Source: Alphaproteobacteria bacterium (GTDB lineage Bacteria > Pseudomonadota > Alphaproteobacteria > UBA9219). From it: a DNA stretch of 8,773 nucleotides. Below, in pieces: positions 6,229-8,773 of the stretch. Location: contig JAQUUS010000049.1 in assembly GCA_028693775.1 (NCBI GenBank), positions 1 to 8,773 on the forward strand. Direction: 5' to 3'. Under the pieces are notes generated by a model, which saw only the letters and a program-made list of their open reading frames with translations, was not told the DNA's origin and made no database searches. Position numbers and translations under genes: made by a program. How positions within the stretch are numbered: position 1 is the first letter of the stretch; every line of letters begins with the position of its first letter.

Positions 6229-7308
6229 ATGAAAGCCAATCTGTTTACGCCTTTCACATTGCGCGGCGTGACCTTCAAGAACCGTATTTTCCTCTCCCCG
6301 ATGGATCAGTATTGCAGCAGGGACGGGATTTCGAACGCGTGGCATTTGGCTCACTATGGCAGCCGCGCCATGGGCGGCGCTGCGTGCCTGATTCAGGAAG
6401 CCACCGCCATTTCGCCCGAAGGACGCATTACGCCGGGCGATTTGGGAATCTGGAGCGACGAGCACGTTGAGGCGTTCAGGCCGCTGGTCGACTTCATCAA
6501 GGAACAGGGTTGCGTTCCGGGTATTCAACTCGCGCACGCGGGGCGCAAGGGCTCCACGTTCGTTCCGTGGGAGGGATCGGGCGCTTTGAGCGCGGAGAAC
6601 GGCGGTTGGGATGTCGTCGCTCCTTCGGCTTTGCCGTTCGATGCAACCTCTCCGATGCCTCGCGCGCTTTCGGTTCAGGATATCGAAAGCGCCGTTCTTG
6701 CGTTCGCCGAGGCGGCGCGGCGGGCGGTTTCGGCCGGGTATGAGGTTGTCGAGCTGCATGCGGCGCACGGCTATCTGATGCATCAGTTCCTTTCGCCGAT
6801 CTCCAACCAGCGCACCGACAAATACGGCGGCAGCCTTGAAAATCGCATGCGTTTCGTTCTCGATGTCGCGCGCGCCGTGCGTAGCGCGTTGCCGGGACGC
6901 GTTCCCCTGCTGGTTCGGATCTCGGCCACGGATTGGGTCGCCAGGGACGGGTGGGATCTTCCTCAGTCGGTTGCGCTTTGCAAGGAGCTCAAATCTATCG
7001 GCGTCGATCTGATCGACGTGTCGACGGGCGGGTTGATTACCGGCGTCAAGATCGTGACGGGGCCGGGGTATCAGGTTCCTTTTGCGGAATCGATCAAGAA
7101 GGAAGCCGAAATTCCTGTCGGGGCCGTCGGGAGGATCGTTGAGGCTTCGCAGGCCGAGCAGATTGTTGCCAATCGCAACGCCGACGTTGTTTTTATCGGC
7201 CGCGAGCTTTTGCGCGATCCGTTCTGGCCGTTGCATGCCGCGCGCACTTTGGGCGAAGACGTTCGTTGGCCCGGGCCTTATGAACGCGCCAAGCTTCCCG
7301 TCGCATAA
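6229..7308 (+). CDS. NADH:flavin oxidoreductase, Old Yellow Enzyme family (YqjM-like)
   Basis: This 359-residue TIM-barrel flavoprotein matches YqjM/XenA-type ene-reductases over its whole length. Such enzymes bind FMN and reduce activated C=C bonds with NAD(P)H in the cytosol. Recognisable blocks are S-P-M-D-Q-Y (23-28), W-H-L-A-H-Y-G-S-R-A (38-47), G-I-Q-L-A-H-A-G-R-K (98-107), H-A-A-H-G-Y-L (177-183) and G-R-E-L-L-R-D-P (324-331). The substrate-anchoring His pair (177, 180) and the proton donor Tyr182 are present. The Cys26 of YqjM, which tunes the flavin, is Asp26 here. ATG 6229 is preferred because GAAGGGG (6216-6222) lies 6 nt upstream; an in-frame TTG at 6223 would add two residues. 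The gene is 46 nt after the permease and may share its mRNA. The natural substrate is unknown. Confidence 0.9.
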   Translation: MKANLFTPFTLRGVTFKNRIFLSPMDQYCSRDGISNAWHLAHYGSRAMGGAACLIQEATAISPEGRITPGDLGIWSDEHVEAFRPLVDFIKEQGCVPGIQLAHAGRKGSTFVPWEGSGALSAENGGWDVVAPSALPFDATSPMPRALSVQDIESAVLAFAEAARRAVSAGYEVVELHAAHGYLMHQFLSPISNQRTDKYGGSLENRMRFVLDVARAVRSALPGRVPLLVRISATDWVARDGWDLPQSVALCKELKSIGVDLIDVSTGGLITGVKIVTGPGYQVPFAESIKKEAEIPVGAVGRIVEASQAEQIVANRNADVVFIGRELLRDPFWPLHAARTLGEDVRWPGPYERAKLPVA

Positions 7309-7317
7309 GCGCTGATT

Positions 7318-8118
7318 TTACTGGATGGCGAGCACAATTCCGAGGATCGTGATTTCGACGATCTGTTGCAGAGCGCCCAGAAGAGAGCCTGAATAACCGC
7401 GCAGGTGGTTCGCTCCGATCAGCGCCACGATCAGGCCTGCCAGCGTTCCGGCTGTCAGGATGGTTGCTGAATCTTCGCCGAGCGCCGAATACGAAATGCC
7501 GATCCCGATGCACAGTGCAAGCACGACTCGCAGCGCAGGCGGTTGCTGGAAATGATCGGCGACGGGGTCCCCCTCGATGGGGCGCAGCCATGCTGCGGCG
7601 AGGACCATCATGGCCCGCGACCAGCTTGCCGCGACGATCAGCGTTTGGAAGACGAGCGTGTTGTCGGCAAGGCTCGCGATGGCCGCGATTTTCATTGTGA
7701 TCAGGATGATGATGCCGATCGTGCCGTAGCGGACCGAGCGTTCTTCCTTTAGCCAGCCGACGGACGGTTTGTTCTTTTCGAGCGTTTTGCTGTAGGCGTC
7801 GACGAGATTCGCAAATTCTTCCTCATGCAGCGCCCGCGTTACGAACAGCATGCCTATGACCGCTGCGGAGCCTGTGATGATTCCCGGCATGCGCATCATG
7901 GTGGTCAGCCAGTCGAGCAGGGCTCCGAAAAGACCGATCGCTGCGCCGATGAGCGGAAACCACACCATGGATCTGCGGATCAATCCCAGCTTTGTCTCGC
8001 TTTTGAACGGAAGACTGAACCTTGTCAGGTAGTTGACGGCGACAGACAGCTCCGCACCTACGTTTTCGGGCGTGGGCGGTTTGACGGTAATGGCTGGTTT
8101 TTCGGGGGTATCGCTCAT
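7318..8118 (-). CDS. CobS-like membrane protein (adenosylcobinamide-GDP ribazoletransferase family) with altered active-site residues
   Basis: The 266-residue membrane protein follows CobS from end to end. It has an N-terminal L-T-R-F-S-L-P (31-37), then W-F-P-L-I-G-A-A-I-G (53-62), R-A-L-H-E-E-E-F-A-N (95-104), R-Y-G-T-I-G (130-135), S-R-A-M-M-V-L, and a terminal R-G-Y-S-G-S-L-L-G-A-L-Q-Q. CobS joins alpha-ribazole(-phosphate) to adenosylcobinamide-GDP in the last step of cobamide assembly. By comparison with the family's H-x-D-G-x-A-D-x-x-D-G, K-D-S-R and G-Y-T-G-D, Asp becomes Glu100, Asn104, Glu125 and Ser, while Asp107 remains. It may therefore have lost or changed activity, and I give no cobS symbol. 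No cobalamin genes are adjacent. ATG 8118 fits the family start; an in-frame ATG at 8178 would add 20 residues. Neither has a good Shine-Dalgarno. It converges on the oxidoreductase gene with a 9-nt gap. Confidence 0.72.
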   Translation of the reverse strand: MSDTPEKPAITVKPPTPENVGAELSVAVNYLTRFSLPFKSETKLGLIRRSMVWFPLIGAAIGLFGALLDWLTTMMRMPGIITGSAAVIGMLFVTRALHEEEFANLVDAYSKTLEKNKPSVGWLKEERSVRYGTIGIIILITMKIAAIASLADNTLVFQTLIVAASWSRAMMVLAAAWLRPIEGDPVADHFQQPPALRVVLALCIGIGISYSALGEDSATILTAGTLAGLIVALIGANHLRGYSGSLLGALQQIVEITILGIVLAIQ

Positions 8119-8201
8119 GATGCTGGGGTCTGGTCTCCGCTCAATATCGGTTTGGGGCGCCGGGGCAATATACCTCATTTCGATGAAAGTGGGGCGGATT
8201 T

Positions 8202-8342
8202 ATGTCCTTGAAAAAGTTTTTTCGTTCCCGTTCCGGGCGAGCCAGGCCACAATCTTCCTTTTTTGGTTTTTTAGCGATTTTTGCTTTGCAAAACCCTTTT
8301 TTCGGTAAAAACGGAATTGCATCTCGGCGTTACATTGATTAG
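8202..8342 (+). CDS. Possible small protein, 46 residues (speculative)
   Basis: An ATG at 8202 opens a frame to TAG 8340-8342. Its product starts with a basic M-S-L-K-K-F-F-R-S-R-S-G-R-A-R stretch, then a short hydrophobic run (F-F-G-F-L-A-I-F-A-L, 20-29) and a basic tail. GGGGCGG about 4 nt upstream could serve as a ribosome binding site. The hydrophobic residues come mainly from T-runs in the DNA, which could equally be non-coding AT-rich promoter sequence. I recognise no family and rate this as a guess. Confidence 0.15.
   Translation: MSLKKFFRSRSGRARPQSSFFGFLAIFALQNPFFGKNGIASRRYID
8279..8302 (+). terminator. Hairpin followed by a T-run (possible terminator-like element)
   Basis: TTTTGC (8279-8284) and GCAAAA (8288-8293) form a perfect 6-bp stem with a TTT loop. 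Then come CCC and TTTTTT (8297-8302). The stem is AT-rich and weak, and no confident + strand gene ends just before it, so function is doubtful. Confidence 0.2.
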
Positions 8343-8407
8343 TTTAATAACAACCCAGACGAGATGTCGAGAATACTGGGATATTCTAAGAAACTTCAGC
8401 GGATACA

Positions 8408-8773
8408 ATGCTCTCTAGTAAACTACACGAAATAAGCATTCTCATCGTCGATGACGAGCGGCTTATTCAAAATCTCGTGCGGTGCGTCCTCGAAAATCTT
8501 GGATTTACCAAGATCGAATGCGCCAATAACGGTCGGAAGGCTCAGGCTCTCGTCCAAAAGCAGGCCTTCGATATCATCATCACAGATTGGCGTATGGACG
8601 ATCTCGACGGCATTGATCTCATCAACTTCGTTCGCAGGTCGAAAAAAGTTCCGTTCTGCAAGACCCCCATCATTATGCTGACCGGCAATACCGAGGACTA
8701 TTATGTCAAGGCTGCCATCGATGCCGGGGTCAACGCTTATCTTCTCAAGCCGTTTACGGCGGGCGAACTCGTC
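8408..8773 (+). CDS. CheY-like response regulator receiver domain (partial, 3' end outside window)
   Basis: The 122 visible residues form an almost complete receiver domain. I-L-I-V-D-D-E (11-17) supplies the metal-binding acids Asp15 and Asp16. Asp60 in I-I-T-D-W-R-M is the phosphorylation site. Thr92 in I-M-L-T-G and Lys114 in L-L-K-P-F are the switch and salt-bridge residues. All catalytic positions are intact, so it should accept phosphate from a histidine kinase. The frame stays open to the window edge, so whether it is a single-domain CheY-type protein or has an output domain cannot be seen. An in-frame TAA at 8387-8389 and no other start codon before 8408 make ATG 8408 the only ATG/GTG/TTG start. 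The Shine-Dalgarno is poor. No kinase gene is in view. Confidence 0.9.
   Translation, partial: MLSSKLHEISILIVDDERLIQNLVRCVLENLGFTKIECANNGRKAQALVQKQAFDIIITDWRMDDLDGIDLINFVRRSKKVPFCKTPIIMLTGNTEDYYVKAAIDAGVNAYLLKPFTAGELV

Larger units (their letters stand above)
8119..8407. other. Divergent AT-rich intergenic region between the CobS-like gene and the response regulator
   Basis: About 290 nt, strongly T-rich on the + strand between 8255 and 8305, with no confidently supported gene. It must hold promoters for both flanking genes, but I find no convincing -35/-10 pair. The hairpin TTTTGC-TTT-GCAAAA (8279-8293) is followed by CCC and six T. A 46-codon frame (8202-8342) begins after a GGGGCGG stretch and is listed separately. 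Confidence 0.5.

Noticed and set aside
5262..6278. 338-codon open frame on the - strand across the ABC permease gene
   Set aside because: It is antisense to a clear membrane protein gene; the product is low-complexity and charged, as expected of a shadow frame.
6136..7236. 366-codon open frame on the - strand across the flavin oxidoreductase gene
   Set aside because: It lies wholly opposite a well-supported OYE gene, and its Arg/Ala-rich product matches nothing. It is a shadow of codon bias.
8120..8178. Upstream ATG at 8178 as the start of the CobS-like gene
   Set aside because: It adds 20 Pro/Arg-rich residues with no counterpart in the family and has no better ribosome site, though it cannot be excluded.
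8033..8308. 91-codon + strand frame over the CobS-like gene start
   Set aside because: Most of it is opposite the CobS-like coding region; its end is only the T-rich gap read as Phe codons.

Overview
The window looks like a chromosomal segment of an alphaproteobacterium. The grounds are a tolQ-tolR-tolA-tolB cluster with alphaproteobacterial-type TolR, TolA and TolB, a DUF1491 protein (a family typical of Alphaproteobacteria) and a bS21 of the alphaproteobacterial kind. It is moderately GC-rich, with tightly packed and often overlapping genes. I see no insertion sequence, phage gene, tRNA, rRNA or CRISPR array. The lineage below class cannot be fixed from what I see.

Left part (1-2715, + strand): the 3' tail of tolQ, then tolR, tolA and tolB with overlaps or 3-nt spacing. 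They form the inner-membrane proton-driven motor and the periplasmic part of the Tol-Pal envelope system. pal does not follow tolB, because the next gene is convergent and its stop codon overlaps the tolB stop.

Middle (2712-4336, - strand, read right to left): rpsU (bS21), a GtrB/DPM1-type membrane GT2 glycosyltransferase, and a DUF1491 protein overlapping the glycosyltransferase by 8 nt. A roughly 300-nt divergent intergenic region (4337-4636) follows, with a possible promoter for rpsU and palindromic TTGCAA elements.

Right part: a two-gene ABC-2 exporter (ATPase 4637-5368; permease 5349-6182, TTG start inside the ATPase gene), then an Old Yellow Enzyme-family flavin oxidoreductase (6229-7308). 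Convergent to it is a membrane protein of the CobS fold (7318-8118, - strand), in which most of the family's acidic active-site positions appear substituted. After an AT-rich gap of about 290 nt, the window ends inside a CheY-like response regulator gene (8408 onward).

The Tol block is a well-understood system. The other genes are not obviously one pathway. The most interesting observations are the CobS-like protein with altered catalytic residues, the OYE with Asp at the usual redox-tuning Cys position, the ABC ATPase with a non-canonical Q-loop, and the separation of pal from tolB. I do not see convincing evidence of a wholly new multi-gene system.
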